From contig NZ_LGQW01000015.1 of the NCBI RefSeq assembly GCF_003116035.1, forward strand, positions 4,395,431 through 4,459,430: 64,000 nt of DNA, read 5' to 3'. The DNA is from Azospirillum sp. TSH64. GTDB taxonomy: Bacteria; Pseudomonadota; Alphaproteobacteria; Azospirillales; Azospirillaceae. Each line of letters starts with the position of its first letter. Positions within the stretch are counted from its first letter, which is position 1. The notes beneath the pieces were generated by a model that searched no databases, was not told the DNA's origin, and was given only the letters and a program-made list of their open reading frames with translations. Both the position numbers and the translations under genes were made by a program. Positions 38,238-45,692 of this stretch are shown here, piece by piece.

Positions 38238-39359
38238 TCACCGAACCTTCAGGATCAGTTGGGCGGAGGCCACCTCCGTCTCGCGCAGGCGGGACACCGC
38301 GCGGTCGAGCTGGCCGGCGGCATCCTCGGCCAAGGGGCGGAAGGCGGCATCGCGGCCGGGAAACTCGCCGTCGAGATTGCGGCTGGTGGCGATGCAGCGC
38401 ACCTCCAGATCGGCAGGTGCGTCCCCGGCGCGCAGCGGCATGCGGTCGCCGGACAGGCTGATCGGAACATTGCCCATCACCCGGGCGCTCATTGTGGCAC
38501 CGGACGGAAAGATCGGGATCAGCTGGCCGCGCGCGTTGCGCAGATAGCAATAAAGATGGGCATCACGGTCGGTCTGCACCCGCAGGCGGATGTCCTCGCC
38601 CGGCCGGTAGGCGGCATTGCCGGCCGGATCTGCGGAGAGAAAGACGTCGAGCGGCACCATCGCGTCGCGCAGGGACGCCATCGCCGCCCCGATCTGCCCG
38701 GCGCAGCCGGCCGATGCCAGGCCGACCGCCAGCGCCGCCCCGCCCGCGGCCTCCACCATGCGGACATGCAGGGTGCCGACCGGTGTCCCATCCGCCCGCA
38801 GCATGCCGATGTCCATCCCGTCCGCGAGCGGCAGGCTCCGCGGCCAGGGGGCCGGGCTGCCGTTCATCCATTCGACCGCCGCGCGTTCCCCACCGGCCTG
38901 CAACGTCAGCCGGTCCAGTCCCGGTTCCGCCGGGCGACGCAGCACGGGGGAACTGCCGGCCTTGACGCATTGCGTGCCGAATGCCGACGGGTCGATGGCC
39001 AGCGCCTTCTCCAGCGCCGCATCCAGCGGATTTCCCAGCGCACGCGCGGCGCCGAGGTCGCTCTGCATGAACCGGTCGTCGCCGGGACCGGCACGGGCCG
39101 ACACGGCACCGTCCGCCGCTTGGCCGGGAACCCCGTCATAGGGACCGCGCAGGCGCAGCAGGCGGCCGTTGGCGAACAACAGCGTCGCATTCGCCCCGTC
39201 GGGAAGCCTGACCGCCTGCCCGTCGGTAACGAGCTGGCCCTGGACATAGCCGGGCGCACTGGACGCCACGACCACAGCCTCCGCCGCGGCCTCCTGCCCG
39301 AAGCCCAGGGCGAGGACGGTGGCGGCGCCCAGCAAAGAAGAAAAGCGTCTCTTCGGCAT
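38238..39359 (-). CDS. Exported DUF4384-domain protein
   Basis: Periplasmic or surface protein (373 aa) with a signal peptide ending QEAAAEA (about residue 27). An early segment resembles a FecR-like strand region (VRLPDGANATLLFANGRLLR). The C-terminal part is a DUF4384 domain (about 240-340) with YRPGEDIRLRVQTDRDAHLY followed by CYLRNARGQLIPIFPSG. The same domain ends the CsgG-like protein nearby, and it also occurs in other secretion and caspase-linked proteins. ATG 39359 has AGGAGG 8 nt upstream and is preferred to GTG 39368. It lies in the operon between a small exported protein and the cyclase. Confidence 0.78.
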   Translation of the reverse strand: MPKRRFSSLLGAATVLALGFGQEAAAEAVVVASSAPGYVQGQLVTDGQAVRLPDGANATLLFANGRLLRLRGPYDGVPGQAADGAVSARAGPGDDRFMQSDLGAARALGNPLDAALEKALAIDPSAFGTQCVKAGSSPVLRRPAEPGLDRLTLQAGGERAAVEWMNGSPAPWPRSLPLADGMDIGMLRADGTPVGTLHVRMVEAAGGAALAVGLASAGCAGQIGAAMASLRDAMVPLDVFLSADPAGNAAYRPGEDIRLRVQTDRDAHLYCYLRNARGQLIPIFPSGATMSARVMGNVPISLSGDRMPLRAGDAPADLEVRCIATSRNLDGEFPGRDAAFRPLAEDAAGQLDRAVSRLRETEVASAQLILKVR

Positions 39360-39386
39360 GATCGTCACCTCCTGGATTTGAAGGGA

Positions 39387-39764
39387 TCAGTCGCGGTTCC
39401 GGCCCTTGCCGCTGGCGGCTCCGTCATCGGGAGCCAGCAGGCAGGCGGTGCGGGACTGCGTCACCACCGACACCGCTCCGTCCGTCCCGCCGTTGCGGCG
39501 GAAGCGCAGCCCGTTCATCTGGCTGGCGATGCTGAGCGAGACGACGGCAAGATCCTCTTCGTCGATGATCTTATGCCCGTCCTGCCAGCATTGGACCCGG
39601 ACCCGCTTGCCGGCGGGGGCAACGTCCACGCCGCCCGCAACACCGCCGCTGGTGGCACCCGACGTGTCGGCCCCCTTCTTGCGGACAACCGTGGCATCAG
39701 CGGCACCGGCGAGCCATAGGGCGGCAAGACCGAGGCAGGCCGCGAGGAGCAGAGCGTGTTTCAT
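39387..39764 (-). CDS. Small exported protein, unknown family
   Basis: Protein of 125 aa with a signal peptide ending LAGAADA (about residue 24), a Gly/Ser-rich stretch (about 32-45) and a short domain containing VRVQCWQDGHKIIDEEDL and a second Cys near residue 107 (SRTACLL), which could form one disulfide. No family is recognised. It sits 26 nt after the OmpA-like gene and 27 nt before the DUF4384 gene in the CRP-site-D operon. In size and position it could be an accessory like CsgE/CsgF of curli secretion, but no sequence similarity to those was noticed. Confidence 0.6.
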   Translation of the reverse strand: MKHALLLAACLGLAALWLAGAADATVVRKKGADTSGATSGGVAGGVDVAPAGKRVRVQCWQDGHKIIDEEDLAVVSLSIASQMNGLRFRRNGGTDGAVSVVTQSRTACLLAPDDGAASGKGRNRD

Positions 39765-39790
39765 GGCATCCTCCTCCGTTCGGGCCGCAC

Positions 39791-40597
39791 TCAATGGGTC
39801 GGCTTGAATTCGACGCGCCGGTTGCGGCCGTCATAGGGGTTGGCGGCGATCGGCGCCGTCGGGCCCTTGCCGTCCACCGTGATCCTCTTGGGGTCGATCC
39901 GATGGACGCGGACCAGATACTCGCCGACCGACACCGCGCGGCGCTGCGACAGCAGCATGTTGTGGGAAAGGCTGCCGCTGGCGTCGGTGTGGCCCTCCAC
40001 CGTCAGTCCCAGGGTCGGATCCTCCTTCATCAGCGCCCCGACGGCGTCGATGTAGGAGGCGGACTCGGCCGGGATGTCGGCGGAATTGAGCGCGAAATTG
40101 ATGCGGAAGCCGAAGGCCTGCGGTGCGGCGTCCTGCTGCTGGGCGACAGGAGCGGCGGGCGGCTCGGCGGTGGCCGTCTGGGCGGCCGGGGCCTCGGTGC
40201 GCACCTCCTGCCGGCGCTGCTTGTGGGCGGGGCGGCTGGGTGCGGCCTGCGCAGCGGGTTGGGGTGCCGGTTGGGCCACGGGCTGCATTTCGGACTGGGG
40301 CGCCGGCTGCGCTGCGGGCGGGATCGGCGCCGTGCCATAGTTGATTTCGTCGATGGGCCGGGGCCGCTTGGCGGCAGCACCGGCCGCACCGCCGATGATC
40401 TCGATGCTGCGGGTGCGGATTTTGGGTTCCGGCGCCACCACCTCGCGCAGTTCCTCCACGCTGGGCGGCCGGTCGAACATCATCACCTTCGATGAGCCCG
40501 ACCCTTCCACCGTCTGGGCGGATACGGAACCGGCCCAGGCGGCGGCCAGCATCGGCAGGGTGGCAAGCAGCGTATGAGACAGAATGGACTTGGTCAT
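39791..40597 (-). CDS. OmpA-family protein
   Basis: Exported protein of 268 aa. A signal peptide ends GSVSAQ (about residue 29). A Pro/Ala/Gln-rich linker follows (about 95-165), and a C-terminal OmpA peptidoglycan-binding domain (about 170-268) contains INFALNSADIPAES, VEGHTDASGS and LSQRRAVSVGEYLV. The Asp and Arg that bind diaminopimelate are present in HTDASGS and GRNRRVEF. It is the first gene of a four-gene operon with CRP site D 69 bp upstream. It probably anchors the machinery to peptidoglycan. MTKSIL (40597) is preferred to the ATG four codons earlier. Confidence 0.88.
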   Translation of the reverse strand: MTKSILSHTLLATLPMLAAAWAGSVSAQTVEGSGSSKVMMFDRPPSVEELREVVAPEPKIRTRSIEIIGGAAGAAAKRPRPIDEINYGTAPIPPAAQPAPQSEMQPVAQPAPQPAAQAAPSRPAHKQRRQEVRTEAPAAQTATAEPPAAPVAQQQDAAPQAFGFRINFALNSADIPAESASYIDAVGALMKEDPTLGLTVEGHTDASGSLSHNMLLSQRRAVSVGEYLVRVHRIDPKRITVDGKGPTAPIAANPYDGRNRRVEFKPTH

Positions 40598-40665
40598 ATC
40601 GGGCTCCATGGGCAGGAGAAGGAACGGCGTTGCCCCGGTTCTACCGCCACCACCCTGCCCCGCGC

Positions 40666-40681
40666 TGTGAGCCGGCCAACA
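40666..40681. promoter_or_regulatory. CRP-like site D for OmpA-DUF4384-cyclase operon
   Basis: TGTGAGCCGGCCAACA: one half-site is perfect, the other (CAACA) differs at two positions from TCACA. A TAGAAC hexamer on the minus strand (40638-40643) is 33 bp from its centre. It is weaker than sites A, B, C and E. Confidence 0.5.
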
Positions 40682-40713
40682 GTCGGCTCCCGATTGCGGC
40701 GGTTCGCCCGAGG

Positions 40714-42285
40714 TTACTCCCCCTGTGCCAGCGTGCCGGGCAGCACCTTCACCGTCAGCCGCTTGGCGCGGGCATCGCTGCCCTTGGCGGTCGCGAAGGC
40801 ATTGATCACGTCATCCAGGGCGGCGCCGGGTATGGGCTGCAGATCCTCGCTCTTGAACGCCTCGGGGATCCGCACGCCGATCTCGTCGTGCGACAGGACG
40901 CAGGCGACCGTCTCCTCGGCATTGGGCCGGTCCATGCGCAAATTGAAGGGCTTCTGCACACCGGGCGGAATTTCCACCTGCCGGCTGGCCTCGACGAAGG
41001 CGTCGGGCTGGAAGCGGTTGGGGAAGATGCGGGACACCGTGCCGGCGGCATCGCGGTAGTAGCAATAGACGAAGCCGTCCGCCGTCGGCTGCATCCGCAC
41101 CACCAAGGCTTCGCCGGCGCGGTAGCGCGGTGCCGGCCCGCGGTCCGACGACAGCAGCAGGTCGAGCCGGGACGGCGACGGCTGGGCGCGGGGCAACCCT
41201 TCGCCCCCGGCATTGCTGACGCTCTGCAGCCTAGCCGGCGGCGCCCCGCCGCCCTGGCTGCCTTGGCCGGGCGGCTTGGCGAGCAGGCGCTGGTAGAGGT
41301 CGAAATCGATGCGGCCGGTGGCGATCAGGTCGCTGTCCGCCTGGAAACGGCCGACCGCCTCGGCTGTCCGCTGGTCGAGCTGCCCGTTGACCGGCCCGTC
41401 GTAATAGCCCTGTGCCGACAGCGCGCGCTGGGTGAAGGTCACGCGCTCCGACGGGGCCATGCCGTCGAACCATCCGCGCGCCTCCGCCATGAAGGCGGGG
41501 TTGGTCTGATCGATGCCCAGGCATTGCCAATAAGGCACGCGGGTCAGCTTGCCGAGCACCTCGATGGTGCTGAGTTCGACCAGCGTGCGCACCCCCTGGT
41601 GCAGCCCTTCCGACCGGTTGAGCGAGATGTTGAAAGACAGGCCGGCCTTGCCGATCACCCCGCCGGTGTCGGCCCCACGCCCCGAAGATACCACCGCCAG
41701 CGTGTTGGACGCCGACATGCCGGGGATGATCTGGCGCGTCACCAGTTCCCCGACATTGAGGTCGACCGAGACCATCGACACCACCTGATCGGCGGACACG
41801 CCGATGTCCAGCTTGGGCAGCGACAAACCGGCCCCCGCCGCCTCGCTGACCACATTGTCGTCCAACTGGGTGATGGCGCCGCGGATGTAGTAGGACGGCG
41901 CACGGAAGTTCGGCTGCACCCCGATCATCCAGTACAGCGCGTTGACATCGTCCAGCGCCGGCTCGAAATCCACGAAACGAAAGGCGTTGGAGGTCTCCGA
42001 CATCCGCGAGACGGCGGTGATCAGCATCTCCTTCGTGCCGCCGGCGACCCGGCCGGTGGCGTCGGGCAGGCCGTTGGCGGTGATGTAGATATCACGCTTG
42101 CCATGGGTCCACAGCAGCGTGTCCATGCAGCGCAGCGCCTCGCTGAAGCTGCTGATGGTGCGGACGGCCGGGGTCTTCGGCTGCTGCACCACGCGAGCCA
42201 TCTCGCCGGAGGTGAAACAGCCGCCCAGCGCCAGCGTCAGGCCGACGGATACCACGGCGGAACCAAGGAACCGGACCATGCTCAT
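40714..42285 (-). CDS. CsgG-like outer-membrane lipoprotein with peptidoglycan-binding and DUF4384 domains
   Basis: Protein of 523 aa. A lipoprotein signal ends in the lipobox LALGGC (Cys about 23). The first half matches the CsgG layout: FRFVDFEPALDDVNAL, a middle with YYIRGAITQLDDN, a Gly/Ala-rich loop, DQVVSMVSVDLNVGELVT, and a terminal helix ending PYWQCL. CsgG is the nonameric pore that exports curli subunits. A peptidoglycan-binding-type segment follows (about 305-355, ALSAQGYYDGPVNGQLDQRT). The C-terminal DUF4384 domain starts near residue 400 (YRAGEALVVRMQPTADGFVY). Two DUF4399 genes precede it on the same strand. Together with the exported repeat proteins it suggests a curli-like secretion system. 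Confidence 0.78.
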   Translation of the reverse strand: MSMVRFLGSAVVSVGLTLALGGCFTSGEMARVVQQPKTPAVRTISSFSEALRCMDTLLWTHGKRDIYITANGLPDATGRVAGGTKEMLITAVSRMSETSNAFRFVDFEPALDDVNALYWMIGVQPNFRAPSYYIRGAITQLDDNVVSEAAGAGLSLPKLDIGVSADQVVSMVSVDLNVGELVTRQIIPGMSASNTLAVVSSGRGADTGGVIGKAGLSFNISLNRSEGLHQGVRTLVELSTIEVLGKLTRVPYWQCLGIDQTNPAFMAEARGWFDGMAPSERVTFTQRALSAQGYYDGPVNGQLDQRTAEAVGRFQADSDLIATGRIDFDLYQRLLAKPPGQGSQGGGAPPARLQSVSNAGGEGLPRAQPSPSRLDLLLSSDRGPAPRYRAGEALVVRMQPTADGFVYCYYRDAAGTVSRIFPNRFQPDAFVEASRQVEIPPGVQKPFNLRMDRPNAEETVACVLSHDEIGVRIPEAFKSEDLQPIPGAALDDVINAFATAKGSDARAKRLTVKVLPGTLAQGE

Positions 42286-42352
42286 CGGCGCTGTCTCCTG
42301 TGGGTTTGTGGTCCGGCTTGCTGCCTGCGCCGTCAGGCCGGCTGAGGACCGG

Positions 42353-42946
42353 TCACCGCGCCGACAGTTGCGGGCTGCGGTCGGCGCGGACCGTGATGGT
42401 GATCTTCTTCGACATGATCGGCGGGTCGTGCGGCACATGGTCGGCATCGGCCAGGACCAGTTGCAGCGTGTGGCGGCCGGGCGGCAGTTCCAGGATCGTT
42501 TCGGTCTGGCCCTTGCCGAAATGCAGGTGCTGCTTGTCGCTGGGGATCGGCTCGTTGAAAGTCTTGAGGTCGGTGTCGATCAGCAGATGATGGTGCCCGG
42601 TGCCGTCCTTGCGCACGCCGGCCGGCGCGACGCCGAAGTTGCGCAGCCCGAACCACACCTTGAAGCGCGTCCCCACCACCTGCCCGTTGTTGGGCCAGCC
42701 GATGTAGAGCCATGCGTCCTTTCGGCCGGGCGTCCGCTGCCCGGCCGCAGCGTCGCTCTGCCCGGCCTTCTGGCTGTCCTTCTGATCGGCCTTCTGTTGG
42801 GCGGACGCATCCGCCGCAGCCGCGGGCGTCGCCGCGACCGTCAGCGGCGCGAGCGACAGCACTGCCCAAAGCGCCGCGCAGGATACGGCGCCCAGTACCG
42901 GTTGCAGGCGGCGAACGGTCGTAAGCGCGCACGAATTCGTTGTCAT
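42353..42946 (-). CDS. Exported DUF4399-domain protein (long form)
   Basis: Protein of 197 aa with an N-terminal signal (about 15-45), a Gln/Lys/Asp-rich linker (about 46-75) and a C-terminal DUF4399 domain. The domain contains GTGHHHLLIDTDL, DKQHLHFGKGQTET and LADADHVPHDPP. The many conserved histidines (HHH, HLH, HVPH) look like a metal site. The function of DUF4399 is unknown. It lies 38 nt after a second DUF4399 gene and 67 nt before the CsgG-like gene, so a role in that secretion unit, for example folding or metal supply, is plausible. Confidence 0.82.
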   Translation of the reverse strand: MTTNSCALTTVRRLQPVLGAVSCAALWAVLSLAPLTVAATPAAAADASAQQKADQKDSQKAGQSDAAAGQRTPGRKDAWLYIGWPNNGQVVGTRFKVWFGLRNFGVAPAGVRKDGTGHHHLLIDTDLKTFNEPIPSDKQHLHFGKGQTETILELPPGRHTLQLVLADADHVPHDPPIMSKKITITVRADRSPQLSAR

Positions 42947-42984
42947 GCTGCCCTCCCTGGCAGGGACGAAGCCAACGGCTCCGG

Positions 42985-43419
42985 TCAGCGGACGGTGATG
43001 GTCACCTTTTCCGACATCACCGGCGGGTTGTGCGGAATATGGTCGGCATCGCCCAGGACCATCTGCAGCGTGTGGGTTCCGGGCGGAAGCTCCAGACGCG
43101 CTTCGGTCTGGCCGGCGCCGAAATGCAGGTGCTGCTTGTCATTGGGGATCGGCTCGTCCGGGTTCGTCAGATCGGTGTCGATCAGCAGGTGATGGTGCCC
43201 GGTGTCGGCGTGGCTGATGCCCGCCGGTGCGATCCCCATGTTCTGGAGCCCCATGCGCACCCAGAATTTTCCGCCAGTGATGACCGTCCCGTTGGGAGGC
43301 CACAGGATGTAGGCACGCGCGTCGTCAGGCGCTTTCGCCCGGTCGGCCATTCCCTGCCCAGCCAGAAACAGCGGCAGAAGCAGCAGGGCGCCGACTGCGA
43401 TAACGGCAGTCCGCAGCAT
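42985..43419 (-). CDS. Exported DUF4399-domain protein (short form)
   Basis: Protein of 144 aa with a signal peptide ending AGQGMA (about residue 25) and a single DUF4399 domain. The motifs DTGHHHLLIDTDL, DKQHLHFGAGQTEA and GDADHIPHNPP align closely with the neighbouring longer protein, so the two are tandem paralogues. It is the first gene of the DUF4399-DUF4399-CsgG-like row. A purine-rich GGGGGAAAT-type ribosome site precedes ATG 43419. No CRP palindrome was found directly upstream. Confidence 0.82.
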   Translation of the reverse strand: MLRTAVIAVGALLLLPLFLAGQGMADRAKAPDDARAYILWPPNGTVITGGKFWVRMGLQNMGIAPAGISHADTGHHHLLIDTDLTNPDEPIPNDKQHLHFGAGQTEARLELPPGTHTLQMVLGDADHIPHNPPVMSEKVTITVR

Positions 43420-43571
43420 GATTTCCCCCTGTTTTCTTCATTGCCCTTTGTCCAATGACATCGATCTTAGTCTTCGACCGCGAAGCAGGGTTCCCCCGAA
43501 TTCTTGGGTAATCCCATCCCGTTGAAAAACAACCCGCTCCTGCGCCACACCCTTCCGAATTGGCGGACAAT

Positions 43572-43609
43572 CGCCGTCCCCATCCCCACCATTGCGGGGG
43601 AGGACGGCG
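43572..43609. terminator. Long hairpin after small exported-protein gene
   Basis: Outer arms CGCCGTCC/GGACGGCG and inner arms CCCC/GGGG form a stable stem 25 nt beyond the leftward stop at 43635. There is no clear U-tract, so it may attenuate rather than fully stop read-through into the DUF4399 operon. Confidence 0.4.
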
Positions 43610-43634
43610 CAGGGAAGACAGACAGGCGACCTTT

Positions 43635-43970
43635 TCAGCGCTTGATCCCAAACAGTTGCTCGTTCATCACCGCCCGGTCCGCAGTTGCGACACCGCCGGC
43701 CCGCCGCGGCAACTGCAATCCGCCGCCCATCGCTCCGTTGGCCAGGGCCGGGCCATTCGTCCGGCCGTTCCCCATCCAGGGCGGAAAAGCACCGCTGGGA
43801 CCGGCCGCATTGGGCGGCACGTTGCCGATCCGGTTCCCCAGCAGGGAAACGGCCGCAGCCGAAAGCGGCACGCCACCGGACTGCACCTCGAACGCCGCGG
43901 CCGGCCGGACAATGGTCGTCATCGTGACGAGAACGGGCAGGCAAAAGGCAACGGCGGCAAGGCTGCGCAT
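43635..43970 (-). CDS. Small exported protein ending in Lys-Arg (CRP-controlled)
   Basis: Protein of 111 aa with a signal peptide ending VRPAAA (about residue 27). The mature part is rich in Gly, Asn and Pro (SLLGNRIGNVPPNAAG; NGRTNGPALANGAMGGG) and ends FGIKR. I recognise no family, and the G-x-G-N-x-A core of the other repeat proteins is only hinted at (NRIGN). The upstream CRP site E and the basic C terminus link it to the three repeat proteins. ATG 43970 is chosen because the signal peptide begins there. Confidence 0.6.
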   Translation of the reverse strand: MRSLAAVAFCLPVLVTMTTIVRPAAAFEVQSGGVPLSAAAVSLLGNRIGNVPPNAAGPSGAFPPWMGNGRTNGPALANGAMGGGLQLPRRAGGVATADRAVMNEQLFGIKR

Positions 43971-44056
43971 CGGGGTTTTCCTCCGCGGAACAGGACCAGG
44001 GCAACAGGGCCAGGGACGGCATGGACCCATCCTGCCGCAGGTCATCCGCCCGCCGC

Positions 44057-44072
44057 TGTGAGCGGGACCACA
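44057..44072. promoter_or_regulatory. CRP-like site E
   Basis: TGTGAGCGGGACCACA, embedded in a larger perfect dyad with CCGCTGTG and CACAGCGG arms. It lies 87 bp before the small exported-protein start, with a CAGGAT hexamer on the minus strand 33 bp from its centre. Confidence 0.65.
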
Positions 44073-44097
44073 GCGGCAGGCGGAAAGCCGAAAAGCA

Positions 44098-44496
44098 TCA
44101 TCCCTGCTCGGGAATACGGGCGATGACCTTGATTTCAAAATCGAATCCCGCCAGCCAGTTCACCCCGACCGCGGTCCAGTTGGGATAGGGCGCATCGCCG
44201 ATCACCGTCTCGCGCACCGTCATGATGGCATCGAACTGGTTGGCCGGATCGGTGTGGAAGGTGGTGACGTCGACGACATCGTCGAAGGTGCAGCCGGCTG
44301 CCTTCAACACGTTTGCGAGATTGTCGAAGGCCAACCGCACCTGCCGCTCGAAGTCGGGTTCCGGCGATCCGTCCGCGCGGCTGCCGACCTGCCCCGATAC
44401 GAACAGGAGATCGCCAGAACGTATCGCCGCCGAATAGCGGTGCTTTTCATAGAGCGCGTGCCGGTTGGCCGGAGTGATCGCGTCGCGTTTGGCCAT
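44098..44496 (-). CDS. RidA/YjgF-family protein
   Basis: Small enzyme of the RidA superfamily (132 aa), which typically forms trimers that hydrolyse reactive enamine/imine intermediates. Family features are YSAAIRSGDLLFVSGQVG (about residues 20-37), FDNLANVLKAAGCTFDDVV and the terminal FEIKVIARIP. The catalytic Arg found in RidA proper (IPR near the end) appears as ARIP, so it may belong to another Rid subgroup. It is divergent from a TetR gene across three palindromic operators, which suggests that it is the TetR target. Confidence 0.88.
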   Translation of the reverse strand: MAKRDAITPANRHALYEKHRYSAAIRSGDLLFVSGQVGSRADGSPEPDFERQVRLAFDNLANVLKAAGCTFDDVVDVTTFHTDPANQFDAIMTVRETVIGDAPYPNWTAVGVNWLAGFDFEIKVIARIPEQG

Positions 44497-44562
44497 GGTG
44501 GTGGTCCTCCTTGACTGCCGGAATGGCCGGCATCGGGCTTCACAGCGCGGCTGCAAGTTGAT

Positions 44563-44628
44563 ATACGCCGCGTATGCGAACCACAACACACATACGTTGC
44601 GTATGTCAATTCACATACGCAACGTATG
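44563..44628. promoter_or_regulatory. Three ATACG-N3-CGTAT operators between ridA-like and tetR genes
   Basis: Palindromes ATACG-CCG-CGTAT (44563-44575), CATACG-TTG-CGTATG (44591-44605) and CATACG-CAA-CGTATG (44614-44628) lie within 66 bp. The last includes the earliest possible tetR ATG. This layout is typical of a TetR repressor controlling itself and a divergent gene. Confidence 0.75.
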
Positions 44629-44649
44629 CAGAAGTTTCTGGAGAAGGCA

Positions 44650-45246
44650 ATGGCCGCCAAAAAGCGATCCGAGATGATGGAGGAAACCCGCGCCAAGCTG
44701 ATCGCGTCCGCGCGCAAGGCTTTCGCCGAACAGGGATTCGCCGCCGCATCGATGGATGAGCTGACGGCGGAGGCCGGGCTGACGCGCGGCGCCCTCTATC
44801 ACAATTTCGGCGACAAGCGCGGGCTTCTCCAGGCCGTGGTCGACCAGCTCGACACGGAGATGGCACAGCGCGCGCATGCCATCGCTGCCAGGGCCGGTAG
44901 CGACTGGGACGGATTGCTGGCGGAAGGTGTGGCCTATATCGAGATGGCGCTGGAGCCCGAGGTCCAACGCATCGTCCTGCTCGACGGACCGGCATTCCTG
45001 GGCGATCCCTCGCAATGGCCGAGCCAGAACGGTTGCCTTCAAATGACGCGGCAAACGGTGGAACGGCTGATCGCGCAGGGAATCGTCAGGCCCATCGACC
45101 CCGAAGCGGCCGCCCGGCTTTTGAATGGGGCGGCATTGAACGCCGCGCTCTGGGTGGCGGCCAGCCCCGATCCTCAGGAGGTCCTCGCCAAGGCGGTCGA
45201 TGCGTTCCGCGCCCTGGCGGAAGGGCTGCTGGCACGCCCATCCTGA
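44650..45246 (+). CDS. TetR-family transcriptional regulator
   Basis: Repressor of 198 aa. The N-terminal helix-turn-helix contains FAAASMDELTAEAGLTRGAL followed by YHNFGDKRGLL, the standard TetR signature. The rest is a helical ligand domain (TetR_C-like; for example LLNGAALNAALWVAA). ATG 44626 falls inside the third operator. ATG 44650 has an AGAAGG ribosome site and is preferred. The divergent RidA-like gene is the probable partner. Confidence 0.9.
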   Translation: MAAKKRSEMMEETRAKLIASARKAFAEQGFAAASMDELTAEAGLTRGALYHNFGDKRGLLQAVVDQLDTEMAQRAHAIAARAGSDWDGLLAEGVAYIEMALEPEVQRIVLLDGPAFLGDPSQWPSQNGCLQMTRQTVERLIAQGIVRPIDPEAAARLLNGAALNAALWVAASPDPQEVLAKAVDAFRALAEGLLARPS

Positions 45247-45250
45247 AATA

Positions 45251-45280
45251 GCCACAGCCCCGCATCGGCGGAGCTGTGGC
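45251..45280. terminator. Hairpin between convergent tetR and cytochrome c genes
   Basis: GCCACAGC and GCTGTGGC form a perfect 8-bp stem with a 14-nt loop that can pair a little further. It sits 5 nt after the tetR stop and could serve both convergent transcripts. Confidence 0.5.
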
Positions 45281-45314
45281 AACAGACAGGACGATGCTTC
45301 CGCCAGTTCAGAGG

Positions 45315-45692
45315 TTACTTGGACTCACTCTTCAGATAGGCGATCAGGTCCGCGCGCTTGGCATCGTCCTTGACGCCGGCGAAGGCCATCTTGTTGCCGG
45401 GAAGCGCCGCCTTTGGATCCTTCAGATAGGTGTCGAGCTTCTGCTCGTCCCAGTCATAGCCGGCATCCTTCACCGCCGCGGAATAGCTGAATCCATCGAC
45501 GCTGCCCGCCTTGCGGCCGACGATGCCATGCAGGTTCGGGCCGACGCGGTTGGGGCCGCCGGCCTCGATGGTGTGGCAGGCCTTGCAGGTGTTGAACACC
45601 GTCTTGCCCGCCGCGGCATCGCCGTCCGCGGCCTGCGCGGCGGCGGTTCCACCGGAAATCAGAATGACGGAGGCCAACAGAATTTTGCGCAT
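45315..45692 (-). CDS. Class I cytochrome c (c2/c550-like)
   Basis: Periplasmic electron carrier (125 aa). A signal peptide ends TAAAQA (about residue 21). Haem c is attached at CKACH (about 36-40), and the Met ligand lies in GNKMAFAG (about 100). The layout (GPNLHGIVGRKAG, FSYSAAVKDAG, YLKDPKAALPGNKM) is that of mitochondrial/c2-type cytochromes. It probably shuttles electrons between the bc1 complex and an oxidase or reductase. It appears to be a single-gene unit. Confidence 0.93.
   Translation of the reverse strand: MRKILLASVILISGGTAAAQAADGDAAAGKTVFNTCKACHTIEAGGPNRVGPNLHGIVGRKAGSVDGFSYSAAVKDAGYDWDEQKLDTYLKDPKAALPGNKMAFAGVKDDAKRADLIAYLKSESK

Noticed and set aside
39387-39764. Small exported protein as CsgE or CsgF
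   Set aside because: Only size and operon position suggest it; no sequence motif of either family was recognised.
44626-44649. ATG 44626 as the tetR start
   Set aside because: It lies inside an operator palindrome and lacks a ribosome site, whereas ATG 44650 has AGAAGG just upstream.
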